Shown here piece by piece: positions 52,334-63,719 of a stretch of DNA of 64,000 bases. The notes beneath the pieces are model-generated. The model made no database searches. It worked only from the letters and a program-made list of their open reading frames with translations, and was not told the DNA's origin. Location: NCBI GenBank assembly GCA_025716815.1, contig JAIXMN010000006.1, positions 744,001 to 808,000 of the forward strand, written 5' to 3'. Numbering within the stretch: the stretch's first letter is position 1; every line of letters starts with the position of its first letter. Source of the stretch: Dichotomocladium elegans. Taxonomy: Eukaryota; Mucoromycota; Mucoromycetes; Mucorales; Lichtheimiaceae. Both the position numbers and the translations under genes were made by a program.

Positions 52334-54127
52334 GACAGTATAAACTGAAACGTCTGTGTTTCGTTTTATTCAAGAGTCTCCGCTTTTTCAACTTCTCTGC
52401 TAGACACATGGGTGAGCAACATACATTGTTTTCCAAAATCAATTTTGAAAATAAAGTACAGTACCGATACAAAGGATCTCCAATTCTGTGTTCATTGCGT
52501 CTCTGCGCTCATTATTAAGCACATAGCCCCAACATACGAGTCAGACCTGTTCTCAGCCATAAAAAGACGAGTTGACCAGTTGAGAGCAAAGAATTTATTT
52601 GTCGGTAAGAGGCCTATTTAGCTACTGTGATCGTTTGCAACTCATTATGACTGGACAAAATATGTGATTAATAGTGCATATGCTGGTAAAGGGCCAATTG
52701 TATCATCCTTCCCCTAGCTTCCTGGAGAGAAAGAGTGTTTTTTTCTTTCAGAAAGCAACTGTGTTGCTGCATTCCTGACCTTTGGTCATTGGCGATAAAG
52801 GAGCGACATAAAACACTAATATTGATGGTCCCAGCTTCTAGTATGCTTAACATCTATCGGTAATAGTGTCTGCAACTGCCAACTGGTCAATGACACCCTG
52901 CCTTCATTTATGCAACGTTTAATAGACACCTATTGTACATAGCTTCTGCCCAATTTCCAAAGAAAGGGAATCAAAAACCATTCGTATTTCCTAAGCCGCT
53001 GAGCAGGAGCTCATACTCGTTAGTGGCATAAAGAAGTATGAATTCCCAAGAGGAAAACGGGATATGCATTAGCGATAGCTGCAGCGCAATTCAATCCGCT
53101 TAATGCGCGCAGGATTCTTCACAAAGGTCCATACCGTTCGTAGGAATACATCCGGTTGCTGGCCAATCCGGACGCCCAAGAAAGGAAACTATGCAAACGG
53201 CTCTTTTCACTGACAGTCAAGATCACCTTCATCGCGGAAATCAGTAGTCGGAACATACGGCAACTTACTCCTCTCCGGCAAGTTTACATACCTTGCGTAG
53301 CCTAGCGTGAACACCTGTCTATGACATTCGTGAGAATAACGTTGGACGGTTGAGATACACACACACACACGCGCGCGCGCGCGCGCGCCCTCACCACAAT
53401 CTTTGCATCGACACAAGCGTATAGTAGTGGAGCGGCTGTTTCGCTGCACTTTTTCCTGCTCACGAAACCGACGAATGTTTTTCGTTGACCCCAACCTTGC
53501 TGTTCCGGTCTGGAAAGCCGTTATGGTTACTTTATCTTTGATCCTCAGGCCATTCTGCTCGAGGAAAAGACGATTTCTTTTGCGCCGTTTCATTGTTCAT
53601 TGGGTCCTCGTGTCTGACTATTTTAACTGTATCACCAACACTTCTCATGCCTTCTGCCCTCCCAACCGCACCGCTCGTGATGCCTAAGACCAGATATCGT
53701 TTATCAAAAAGCATTTTCAAGTACCGCAGAGTGCAAATGGCATCAAGACGATCTTCCATCATCCCAGAAAAGAAAAGAAAAAAGCTTATTGCTAAGCCCG
53801 ATGGAATTCTTGTATTCAATTGATGATGATCTGACCTACCATGTATAACACGCCACAAAAAAAAGCAAATAAACAGACCACTATAATTATGACTAGCTTG
53901 TGGGCCATTTAGGTAACCCACAGCAAAAATAATATTTTATGAAAGCGTAAACGAGAGAGTAATGCATTTATGTGAAGTTGACGATATTACAAGTGATAAG
54001 TTGTATATAAAGATAACATGGAGAGGGGGAATGTGACAAGGATATTAAAGGAAAACAAAAAGATTAAAAATGTACACAGGAATATTACAAGAATTCTTTT
54101 TCTATAAAGTAACAATGCTGGTGGGGA
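52334..54127. other. Intergenic with possible decayed coding sequence and a Z-DNA-prone tract
   Basis: About 1.8 kb. Minus-strand open frames at 53921-53532 and 53593-53207 have coding-like composition (for example FDKRYLVLGITSGAVGRAEG and NGLRIKDKVTITAFQ). They are in different frames, with no splice sites to join them and no family I recognise, so they may be a broken gene or chance. A 34-bp alternating purine-pyrimidine run lies at 53355-53388. Confidence 0.35.
53355..53388. repeat. Alternating purine-pyrimidine (AC)n(GC)n tract
   Basis: AT(AC)7 runs directly into (GC)9, 34 bp of uninterrupted purine-pyrimidine alternation. (CG)n and (CA)n alternation is the classic sequence for left-handed Z-DNA. 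Confidence 0.9.
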
Positions 54128-56148
54128 TTATGCAGCCTTCGCACTATAACCTACAATCCAGCCCACCGGATGACAACCTCTATCGAGCAGCGACGGATCG
54201 TTTTCTGCGCTAGATGCGTTCTCGAGACAGTAGCGTAGCAACAGCCGTCGTAGACGTTCATGTGAACTCCTGCATCCGGTCTAGACAAAGCGAAATGGAA
54301 TGTTAGCTTTCTTATCTTTTTTTTTTCTTGTGTGCATATGTGTGTGTTGAAGGATCATGTCATTTTTTTTCTTTTTCTAATTAAAATTCGCCTTACCAGA
54401 GCAGCCCGTTCGAACCAATAGAGTGCCTCTTGGAGGTTGATGGAAACACCTGTACCACGCTCGTAGCACATGCCAAGATGGTATTGTGCAGCGACATGGC
54501 CTTGTTCAGCCGCACGGCGAAAGTATCTAGCTGCAAGAACATGGTTTTGACGGACGCCAACACCTGTCTGAAGATGAACACCGAGCTTATCGAGTGCACG
54601 TGCATGGTTCTGGGCGGCGGCCTTGCGGTACCAATGGACGGCACGGGTCGGATCTGCTTCGACACCTATGCCGTTTGCATAGCAGAATCCAAGATTACAC
54701 TGCGCCCAAGGGTTGTTCTGTTTGGCGGACTTTTGATACCAAAACACAGCTTGCTTCGGATCCGCATGGACACCAATGCCTTCCTCGTAGCAGAATCCAA
54801 GAGAGTTCTGAGCAAGGGCATTTCCCTGCTCGGCCGCGAGTCTGAACCAGGTGACAGCCTCCTTCTCGTTCTTTTCTGTTCCGATGCCGTTACGATAGCA
54901 GAAGCCGAGCGAGAGTTGTGCGGGCGCGTGGTTTTTCTTTGCGCTCATGGTATACCAGTAGACAGCCTCGCTGTCGTTGGCTTGAACTCCGATGCCGTTC
55001 TGGTAACAGTAACCGAGGGAATGGTATGCGAAAATATTGCCCTGAGCGGCGGACTTGCGATACCAGATGACGGCCTGGACAGGGCAGGGCTGGACGCCAA
55101 TGCCGTTCTGGTAGCAGAAACCGAGGTTATGTTGAGCGCGAGAATGGCCTTGGCGGGCGGCCTCGCGATACCAGTAGGTCCCCATGACAGGATCCTTTGG
55201 GACACCAATGCCATTCTGATAGCAATAGCCTAAATTGCACTGGGCCCACGGATAACCTTGTTCTGCGGACTTGGTATACCACATGGCAGCCAATTTTGGA
55301 TCTCTTGAGACGCCGATCCCGTCCTCATAGCAGTACCCGAGTGAGTTTTGTGCAAAAGCATTGCCCTGTTCGGCAGAACGCCTGTACCACTCGACGGCAA
55401 GTTCGACGTTTTTTTCTAGGCCGATGCCGTCTTCATAACAATAGCCGATGTTATAGATGGCTACAGTCTCAGCCTGGCTAGCAGCACGATGGTACCATTC
55501 AAGAGCCGCAGTCTGATCGCATTCGACGCCAAAACCCTCACCATAACAATAGCCGAGTATCCCCTGGCCACGACAGTTGCCTTGCTCGGCGCTCCGCTTG
55601 TACCACCCGAATGCCACTTCTGGGTTTTGGGCAACCACCACACCGTCGTGATAACAGACACCCAGACAATACTGCGAGGCAGGACAGCTGTACTCGGACG
55701 CCGCGCGTGTAAGCCACTCGATCGCAGGAAGTCCTTGACTCTGAACAAGTCTCTCCCAGTGCTCGGCCTCGGATCGATCGATTTTGATGCCCGGGCGGCC
55801 GTACTTCCGCAGGAAAGCAAGTCGAATCATTGCCAGCCCATCGCCTGAAGATGCTGCTGAAGCATAATATGCCTCTGCAGCCTTAAAGTCCAGGTCGGTG
55901 CCCAATGCGAATTCGTAGCAAAAACCGAGGATGCCCTGGGCAGACGGATAATCAATTGCCTGGTGCAAAAGCTCGACGGCAGTTGAAGGTTCCCGTGGTT
56001 TGCTGTTGCGTCCAAAAAGATAATCTTCTGCGAGCGAAACAAGGTGCGAGTCGTCGATAATCAGTTTTTTTAAGGTGATCGAGTATCGCTTTTTGCCCAA
56101 CTTTCCGAGAGCACGTCGTGATGATTGCACAATGTGGTCCAGAACCAT
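54128..56148 (-). CDS. Sel1-like repeat protein
   Basis: Two exons (56148-54397, 54280-54128) encode 634 residues. After a short N-terminus (MVLDHIVQSSRRALGKLGKK) there are 12 clear Sel1-like repeats and one degenerate one of about 36 residues, each with the form A-x-x-x-LG-x-CY-x-x-G-x-GV...A-x-x-WY-x-x-(S/A)A-x-QG. The array should form an alpha-solenoid. Fungal Sel1-repeat proteins include Skt5/Chs4 (chitin synthase activator) and Dsf2; this one has no CAAX box, so it is not clearly Skt5. The last exon gives a 51-residue tail (TGCRSSHERLRRLLLRYCLE...). The upstream in-frame Met at 56328 is rejected because the sequence from there to 56148 looks like promoter. Scaffold role inferred. Confidence 0.85.
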
Positions 56149-57875
56149 TGTGAAGACGAGGGGAGAAATGAAGAAAAGGAGGAAAGAGAGATTGCCAAGG
56201 GGGAGGAGACGGCTTGAAAATCCGAGCGAGACCCTTTTATATCGTACCATCGTGAGCGGGGCCTTGACATTTTTAAATCCTTTTGCCCCTCCCCTTGGGT
56301 CATCCAAACCCCCCCCTTCCTCACACACAGACTCACCGCAACTGTCATTGTCCCTGCAACAAACTCTCCATTCTCCTTAAAGCCATCAGCTTGGATTTCG
56401 AATCTCGTCCTTGTCGTCTTGGACCTCATTCTCCTTTTGTGGATCAGATCAGGTGAGAATGCATTTTGCGCACTCTGTAAACCATATTGGGTTCGGAGGG
56501 CATAGATGTACGATTAGCCATAGGTCGATGGTCTGTGTATTTCAATTGTTCCCCTTTGACGAATTTTAGGTTATCTTCCTCCCCCACCCGCTTTCTTATT
56601 GGCAACTTGACCGGGGGGGGGGAGGGAAGAACGATGTTTCTGCATTGGGTCTACGGTGAACTGATCTCACAATATGGACCGGATTCAGACCGACCACGAT
56701 CTGAACCGTCTCTCCCATCCTCTTATTCTCTCGTCAAACGTAATGCATACAATGATGTGAATGCGTCTTTTTTGACCCAAACAAACTTTCTTGATCTAGA
56801 GTCAACGGATTGATCCTACCGTATTGTGTCACCACCAATCCATGTGTACGTGTATGTATGTATGTACGTATGTATGTATTTATGAGTGCATGTCGATCTG
56901 CTGCTCGGTGTAGCGCTGCGGGTTGTGTGCCACAGCAGTTTCAGAATATCCATCCCTGTCCCACCCTTTGCCCCTTTATCCTTCCTAAGCAGTTAATCAG
57001 CCATGGTTCCATGAGAACACATGCGAATCTTCCGGTAGTCTCTTCCGGAGCGATGAGGGAGATGGCTGGCATTCGTCGTCCGTTCGGTCAGAAACTGGCT
57101 CGGGACCCGCGGAGGATCTCCCGAGAGCGTGGTACAGCATTGTGACGCCTACACGACCTCCCTCTCTCTTTTTCCTTCATCATCCGCACAAACATACGTA
57201 CTTTCCACATGCATCCTTGCAACTCTTGCTTCAGATGGAATAAAGAATACGACCGGTTTTTTGCAAGAAAAACCACTTCGGACGGTTTCCAAACCGGGAC
57301 AAATCAAATAAAAAAGAAGAGCATAACAAAAAAAAAACCAAACACTTTGTTTAACCTGGTTTGTCATTCTCCACTCCCACCCTCCCCCCAAAAATATAAG
57401 GAATACTTAGACAGGTGGGGTAATACAATCGGTTTATAAGCCAGCCTTCAATCCTGATGTTTGCAACTAAAACAAGAGTAGTTCACGAATATGCGGAATA
57501 CTGTATGCTTTAGCTTGGAAACTTTGCGGCCAAAAGCTCAGACTTGTTGCCTCTGCAAGTTCGATGTCACAGATCTTCTATGCAGGAAGAGCGTACACCT
57601 CCTCGTCGATAATATAGTCCCAAAGGCTCTGAATAGCTACATCATGAACAATGAACCCGGTTCTCTTGATAATGAAATAAAAAGTTCATCACAGAATTTA
57701 GAATGTGTAGAGAAGGAAAAGCATTAAACAAGACAATAAATGTAGACAAAGCACGTCTTCTATATTTGTAATTCTGCGACCTTGTAGGACGCGATTCGCG
57801 GAAATAGGGTGGATCAAACAAAAAAATCATTATTACGCCTATTAGACCACGTTTCACTGCTGTTAATATAGCCTC
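56149..57875. other. Intergenic between Sel1-repeat and RBMS-like genes
   Basis: About 1.7 kb. A GTAT/GTAC repeat lies at about 56849-56881. Open frames at 56487-56813, 56810-57145 and 57491-57727 (all plus) have no recognisable motif and were not accepted. Confidence 0.5.
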
Positions 57876-59812
57876 TTATTCGCCCATATGGACCTTCTGC
57901 TCTACGGCAGCTGTCAGCTCCTTTATGTCATTTTCCTCGGGTGGTGATGAGAGACATTGTTCCGCCGCTGACGAAGACTCCTGCTGATCAGGTGCGGCTA
58001 TCGCTGCTCCTACAGCTACCGTTGGCATCGGGGTTGTACCAGTGACGACAGCAACAGCATTTATCATAGGAGTTGCAACGGCAGTAGGAGTAGGAATATG
58101 TGTCGTCATTACAGGCGCAGGAAAATGGATGTACCTTTTTTTGAACAATTTCGTCAAGTCATTTCGGCGCGCTGTTAGAGAGCAAAGATAATCAAGCGTG
58201 AGTTCTTACTGTTGATGCTCCGGATGATAATAGGCGTATGGACCGGACGCAGCAGGTGCAATACCAAGCATTGTCTCGGGTGTGATGGGCATCATCGGCC
58301 GTACAGAGAACCCCGACATCGGCTGGAAGTCGCGAGGTCTCAGTATCCTTTTGCGTGCAGTCTGGCTCTTAAGCTTCTTCTGTGCAGGCGAATCAGCGAA
58401 CCGAACCTGGAGCGGCGCTGACGAGCCAGCGATATTTTGTCCGTTGAATTTTTCAATGATCGCAACTGCCGAAGCTCGATCCGACATTCTTTTTGAAAAA
58501 GCATTTGAATCTTTACTTTCTCTCATTCATGGCCATCCTTTTTCCCCTACCTTGCAAATCCCACGCCTCGACTCATGTTGGATTGGGGATCTCTGAGGAT
58601 ACGATTTGATACGGTCTTGTATGGACGGAAAAGTTCTTCTAGTTTCTGTAACAACAGAAGATACGTTAGCGGCCCAGCAACAAAATATCAGTAAAAGTGA
58701 ACACTTGCCAATTCAGTCATACTGAGAGGTAAATTTGAAATGTATATGTTTGTCGATGTCTCGTCTTGAAGGCTCCTCAAGCGCGAACTGAAGGATTCCT
58801 TTTACCCGCCAGCTGATCAGGATTTCTGCAACCCATGCGTCTCTTGGAGGAAAAAGAAAGTTGCTCACTTGCCTGTCCCACCCTTGCAAACGATGCCTGC
58901 AATCCTGTCTTGTTCAATCCTTCGATAGATCTCATGCATTCTTCCTCAGAAGCATACATAACAAATCCATAACCCTTGCATTCGCCCGTCTTTTGATCGA
59001 TGATTGCTTTAGATGAGGTGATTGTTCCGTAGCTATCATAATCCGCTTTTTCAGTATCTTATCGTTCTCTCTCATTTTTTGGTATTGAAATGAGAGAAAT
59101 GAACGTACACACTGCAGAGCTCCATAAAAGACTCGTCTGTGGTTGTCACCGGTAAGCCACGGACGTAGACGTTGTGCGAATGAAAGTGACCTTCATTGCC
59201 GTTGCTGCTGCTACTACTACTGCTACTGCAAATATTGTTGTTACGCTTTGGCCGCTGGTCGCTAGTGATTGATCCCGGCAAGGGTTGGATGTATTGATGA
59301 GGCGGCGATCCGGGAACTGAGGCTGTGCCGGTAAGCACAGGGGATGAAATATGCAGTGGCGGGAAGGGCGGGTGAGACGGGAGCACAAAGGCGTGCGTCG
59401 GTGGCGACAGCGTGATACCGGAAGCAGTGGGTTGGAAGGGAGGACTGAAAGGTGGGCTAGTAGGATTAATAGGCGGGGACTGGGGATGCAGTGCTGGTGA
59501 GCCAGGGTAGCTTTGGTAGCCGTTGATATATTCTTGGTAGTACTGCACCGAAAACTGAGGGCTCATGGGGTATACATACGCCGCATATGAGGTCGGATCG
59601 TTGGGATCAAGACCATTTGCAGCGTGATGATGCTCAAAATGCGATGGGTCCACAAATGTTGCTACATAGGGTGGATACGGAGGTGAGGTTGGTGTCATTA
59701 GTCCAGCGCCATCGCTGCCTGTTACGGTTGTGGTGGTGATGGACTTGTCACTGCTGGTCGGTACCGGTGAGGCAGTACGAGCGGCAGTAGAAGTGACTTG
59801 GGAAGTTGCCAT
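57876..59812 (-). CDS. RBMS/MSSP-like protein with two RRM domains
   Basis: Six exons (59812-59109, 59032-58873, 58798-58709, 58645-58551, 58488-58210, 58134-57876) encode 528 residues. A Pro/Ser-rich N-terminus of about 210 residues with YPPYV and PTSPPF repeats precedes RRM1 (NVYVRGLPVTTTDESFMELC, YGTITSSKAIIDQKTGECKG, YGFVMYAS) and RRM2 (TNIYISNLPLSMTELKLEEL, NRILRDPQSNMSRGVGFAR, VRFADSPAQKK). The paired RRMs and linker follow human RBMS proteins, which bind A/U-rich single strands. The C-terminus is Ala/Pro/Thr-rich. Introns 2 and 3 are both GC-AG (GCAAGT at 58872-58867 and 58708-58703), required to keep the RRM2 frame. RNA target unknown. Confidence 0.88.
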
Positions 59813-61324
59813 GGCTGTAAGAGGGGAAGAACAAGTAAAAAGAACAAGGCCACAGAAAGATGGGAGGAATTCTGCTTAGCATTCCATCTTGTAGACAGTC
59901 GGGTGTTGGCGACATCCACCAGTTACCTTGCACTAAGTATATTATTTGCTCTAACGCTGAGTTTCGCAGCCCCCTTCGACAGCAGGAATATTATAGTGAT
60001 CACGAGGAAAAAGAGGAAGAGAGGATCGCGGAACTCATAGCCTTTTATGTGTGTAAACCTAAAAAGGGTCTTTCTCACTCTCTCGCTCTCTCGCGCTTTC
60101 TTTCTCTTTCAAATAAACGGCCCCTGAATTGAATAACGAGGCCCCACTTGACTCAGACATCTATCACTCGTTAGTCCGGAAGATTATTTGCGTCTGGCCT
60201 GCTCATGTCTACGGGCAGTAACACGAACAGACGGGGGCTTAAAATATCGTCGTTGACTTGGGTCCACTCCAACAGGCGGTACTGCTATCCTAAATGACAA
60301 TGGCTATTGCTACTGCCCTCCTTCGCTTTTTTTTAATCTGCTCACGCATATACTTGCAAGGACAACGTGCCACTTCAACATAGCATGCGCATACACGCAT
60401 ACTCACACACAGAGTGAAATTAAGAGCAGATACATGAAGCAAAATCATCACTCGATGACCTCTCACGTCTCTTGCTCACAGCAACATGTACCAAGAAAGG
60501 GAACACGCCCTCATGCTTGGTTACACATCTACAAAAATTAATTTGAGCTTTTTTTCTTGCGAACTCTTCAGGTTACTTATTTTTCAACAGCAGATATGAC
60601 ATTTGCAATTATCCGGGATATCGCCCTGGAACAGCGATATAGACTAATCAAAGGAGTATTGCCTACATGTATGATGATCCGTCCCAATTGCACCATATGA
60701 TAGCAGAAACTTGAGATAGCCTATAGTCTTTCTCCAACTTTATTATGCAGCATCACCATACCGTCTTCAGTTTATTATATTACTATGGCGGTGGAGCACA
60801 TCTATATATGTATATACCCTGCAGATAGATAATTTTACTTTTTCAATGCTGATAGACCAACTTGCTCATCCGTGGGAGAGGAAGAGTATATGTGCAATCT
60901 ACGCGCCGCGAAGACTCCGCCAATTTGACTGGACTTGATGTATCTGCTACTCGAACGAACATCCTCTATGGAAAAGCCAAAAAAAAAAGAGTGCACATTT
61001 ACATACCGGCGAGTAATCTCGCTGTCGTGATTGCTGCACTCTCCTGGAGATATCGCCATCTATTCCCCCTATTACCAAAAAAGTGTAGCTCACCCCATCG
61101 ACAATGTTGATGTCATGCCAATCGTCTTCCCAGACATAGCAAGTCGGTTGCATCGATATTTTGGGCTCCATCACGGCATACTGGAGAATACAGCAGTGCC
61201 TCTCCAAGACATCAGAGTCTGTTTTATATGCAGCCTGATCTTGCGAATATTAATATTATTTATAATACAAATATACAGGAGGCTATCCGTCTTTCTTTTT
61301 TTTCGGTTGTTATCGGAGGCACCA
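59813..61324. other. Intergenic between RBMS-like and sugar-transporter genes, with one weak gene candidate
   Basis: About 1.5 kb. A possible two-exon minus-strand ORF (61207-61007 joined to 60966-60832) would give about 110 residues, with a GTATGT donor and CCATAG acceptor. It reads MEPKISMQPTCYVWEDDWHD ... RRVQQSRQRDYSPRMFVRVA. No family match, and it sits within 120 bp of the transporter stop, so it may be 3'UTR. The rest shows nothing. Confidence 0.3.
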
Positions 61325-63719
61325 TCAGGTAGACAAAAATAATTGCTCAACACCAATTACCGTCGGATTCCGAGCTCTAATGCGGTCGAGTTGACTTAGT
61401 GCGGCAGCCGCAGTTTGAGGATGATGGACATTCAGGTCATAGAAATTGAAATTCCCGCTGAAGATAAGGTCGATCTCTTCTAACGATTTTCCCTATATGT
61501 AGGTAACCCCTTGTTAGTTTTAATGAGTCCATCAAATGATATTCATAGCATATTTTGTATTACCATTGTTTCAGGAAAGTACTTGTATACAACATAGGAA
61601 CTGACTGCACACAGGACCGCGTATATGACAAAGGTTTTCCAGTGTATGCTGAGAAACATCAATGGGCTTAACTGAGTCACACCAAAGTTGAAGAGCCAGT
61701 TCGCTGCAGTAGTTAAACCCAGAGCTTGAGCTCGAATATCTATTTTTTTTTTTGGTCTCCGTATTTAGATACTTCGATGCTCCAGCCATAAGGATGATAG
61801 CCAACCTTGGGAGTAAAGTTCTGTAGGGTAGATCCAACCAGCAGGGCCCCATGTCATTGCATAACATGCGATAAAAAGATACATCATGACAAGGAATCCG
61901 ATTGACGCATTATTTGGTGAGGTATAGGCAAGTGGCTCTCCCTCTTCTACCGAATTAATCTCATCATTGGCCAGAGTGGTTAAAACGGCATCTGCAAGTC
62001 CAGTAACGGATGCAATAACAGTCATTACCACTGTGCACGCACAACAGAAGATACTTCCGGCAATAAGCGTCGGCCGCCGGCCCCAATGGTCGATCTATGA
62101 AGATCCTCTGTTATTTGAACAAACATATGTCTTGTTTTTTTCTTGCATCGTCGCTTACATATATCATTGGTGGAATTGTGAAAATCAGATTGATAACACC
62201 GCTGATCCCGTTAGCTAGTAAACGATACCCAGTGCAAGGTTAAGACTGCCCAATAAATCAGTTTTTATGAATCCGAGGTAGTTACCCAAAAGTGCACTAT
62301 GACGACCTTTGATCCCACTCGCTTGGAAGAGCCCTGGTGCATATAAACTATATGAGAAATGATATGTTATTCCAAAGAAATTGCATGATTTAGTCAAGTA
62401 AAGTTTACAAAAGCGTGCTGGCTCCCGTTAATTGTTGGAATATTTGGGCGGCCATACCGAGGATCAGCCGCTTTAAATTGTTTTCAGGACCCTTTTGAAA
62501 TAATCGGCAGTAATGCTTTGATCCGTATTTTTCCTCAAAACGAATGCTCTGCTTGATCTCGATATACTCCATCAAAACATCTGGGTGATTGGTTGAACCA
62601 TCGCCGCGAGTGACTGCAAGTGACTCGAGTGCTTTCTGGTCATTGTGCTTGTAGACGAGGTATCTCGGGCTACATGCGTCAAGTAGATAATCAATACCGT
62701 AGTCGGCAATCGTGAGAGTGCAGAACGCTTATTTGTTTGAAATGTAACCTTCTTGGTAAACCAAACGTTATGGCAAGGTATATGAATGCAGGAATAAGAG
62801 GTAATCCCAAAGCTAGTCTGAAAAGTAGCGTGCCCGTTCAGCTACGGTCACTTAATCAAAAGACCTATCGTGTTTGTGCCTACCTCCATGAACTTGATCC
62901 CTTCAGGTCCAATACACCATAATCAACCCAGTATGCAGCACAGATCCCCAGTGTTATCGCGAACTGTTGGATGGACACTATCCTTCCTCGCATTTCCTTT
63001 GGTGCTATCTCCGATTGGTCTAATGTCATCCGTATCAGCAATATTTTGATATGTCCCGATATGACCTACATAATGGAACAACCATAGAAAGGGCACTAAT
63101 CCAGTTGCTCATTAAAAGCCTGCTTCATCAGCTTATATCCGTAACATCTTTTTGTCTTACCCAACACTAATGCCCGTAATCACGCGGCCCGCATATAACT
63201 TATCAGCGGCATCCGCGCCTGTAAGGAGTACCTCCCCTGCTATAAAAAGAGTGGTGCTAGCAGCTATTACTCCATGACGTCCGATTAGGTCTGCAAGATA
63301 ACCCGCTGCAAGCGAGCCTGCCACTGCGCCAGCCATGAGTACACTAGTGAAGGACTCCAAGTTCTTGACACTCCCGATTTCTTTTTGAAAATTGGACATG
63401 GTAAGAATGCCGGGAAAGACGCCAAACTGATAACTTCAATGTATCTGCGTATCAGCACATGAACAAACGTGACACAGAATTATCACCCAACCTACCCGAA
63501 CTTATAAAAGGTGGAAAAGCGAAAAGAAGTCAGTCTATTTTCTCTCTTTCTTCAACATCATCACCATTCCGAAGTTTTGACTTGCCAAGAATCCTCCGAT
63601 AGCCATACAGCTATATGATAATATGTACATTTGTAAATCCACAACAACGTATCCGTAAATATGGAGGATATGATCCCTGGTGAGCTTTACCTCGAGACGA
63701 GATACACCCTGGTTTTCAT
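61325..63719 (-). CDS. MFS sugar (hexose-type) transporter, 13 exons
   Basis: Thirteen exons encode 524 residues: 63719-63691, 63610-63586, 63500-63496, 63433-63161, 63095-63070, 63019-62884, 62817-62749, 62669-62409, 62347-62286, 62214-62159, 62094-61806, 61739-61564, 61492-61325. Sugar-porter motifs appear in order: GGFLFGYQFGVFPG (TM1), LADLIGRHG, PLYQSEIAPKEMRGRIVSIQ, LPRSPRYLVYK, QIFQQLTGAS, IDHWGRRPTLIAG, WGPAGWIYPTELYSQDIRAQ and KYFPETMGKSLEEIDLIFSG. Twelve membrane helices fit. The usual PESPRYL reads PRSPRYL. Exon 3 is 5 nt and encodes the FG of TM1; exons 1, 2 and 5 are 29, 25 and 26 nt. Intron 2 is GC-AG. The start at 63719 could be extended by in-frame Met codons at 63728-63737. 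Import of hexose or a related sugar at the plasma membrane is inferred from the family. Confidence 0.92.
63496..63500 (-). other. 5-nt microexon of the sugar transporter
   Basis: Minus-strand TTCGG sits between the acceptor TTATAAG and the donor GTAGGT. Skipping it shifts the frame immediately, while including it gives GGFLFGYQFG, the TM1 signature of the family. Confidence 0.75.

Noticed and set aside
56487..57145. Two plus-strand frames of 108 and 111 codons
   Set aside because: They run through GTAT repeats and poly-C/G tracts and show no domain.
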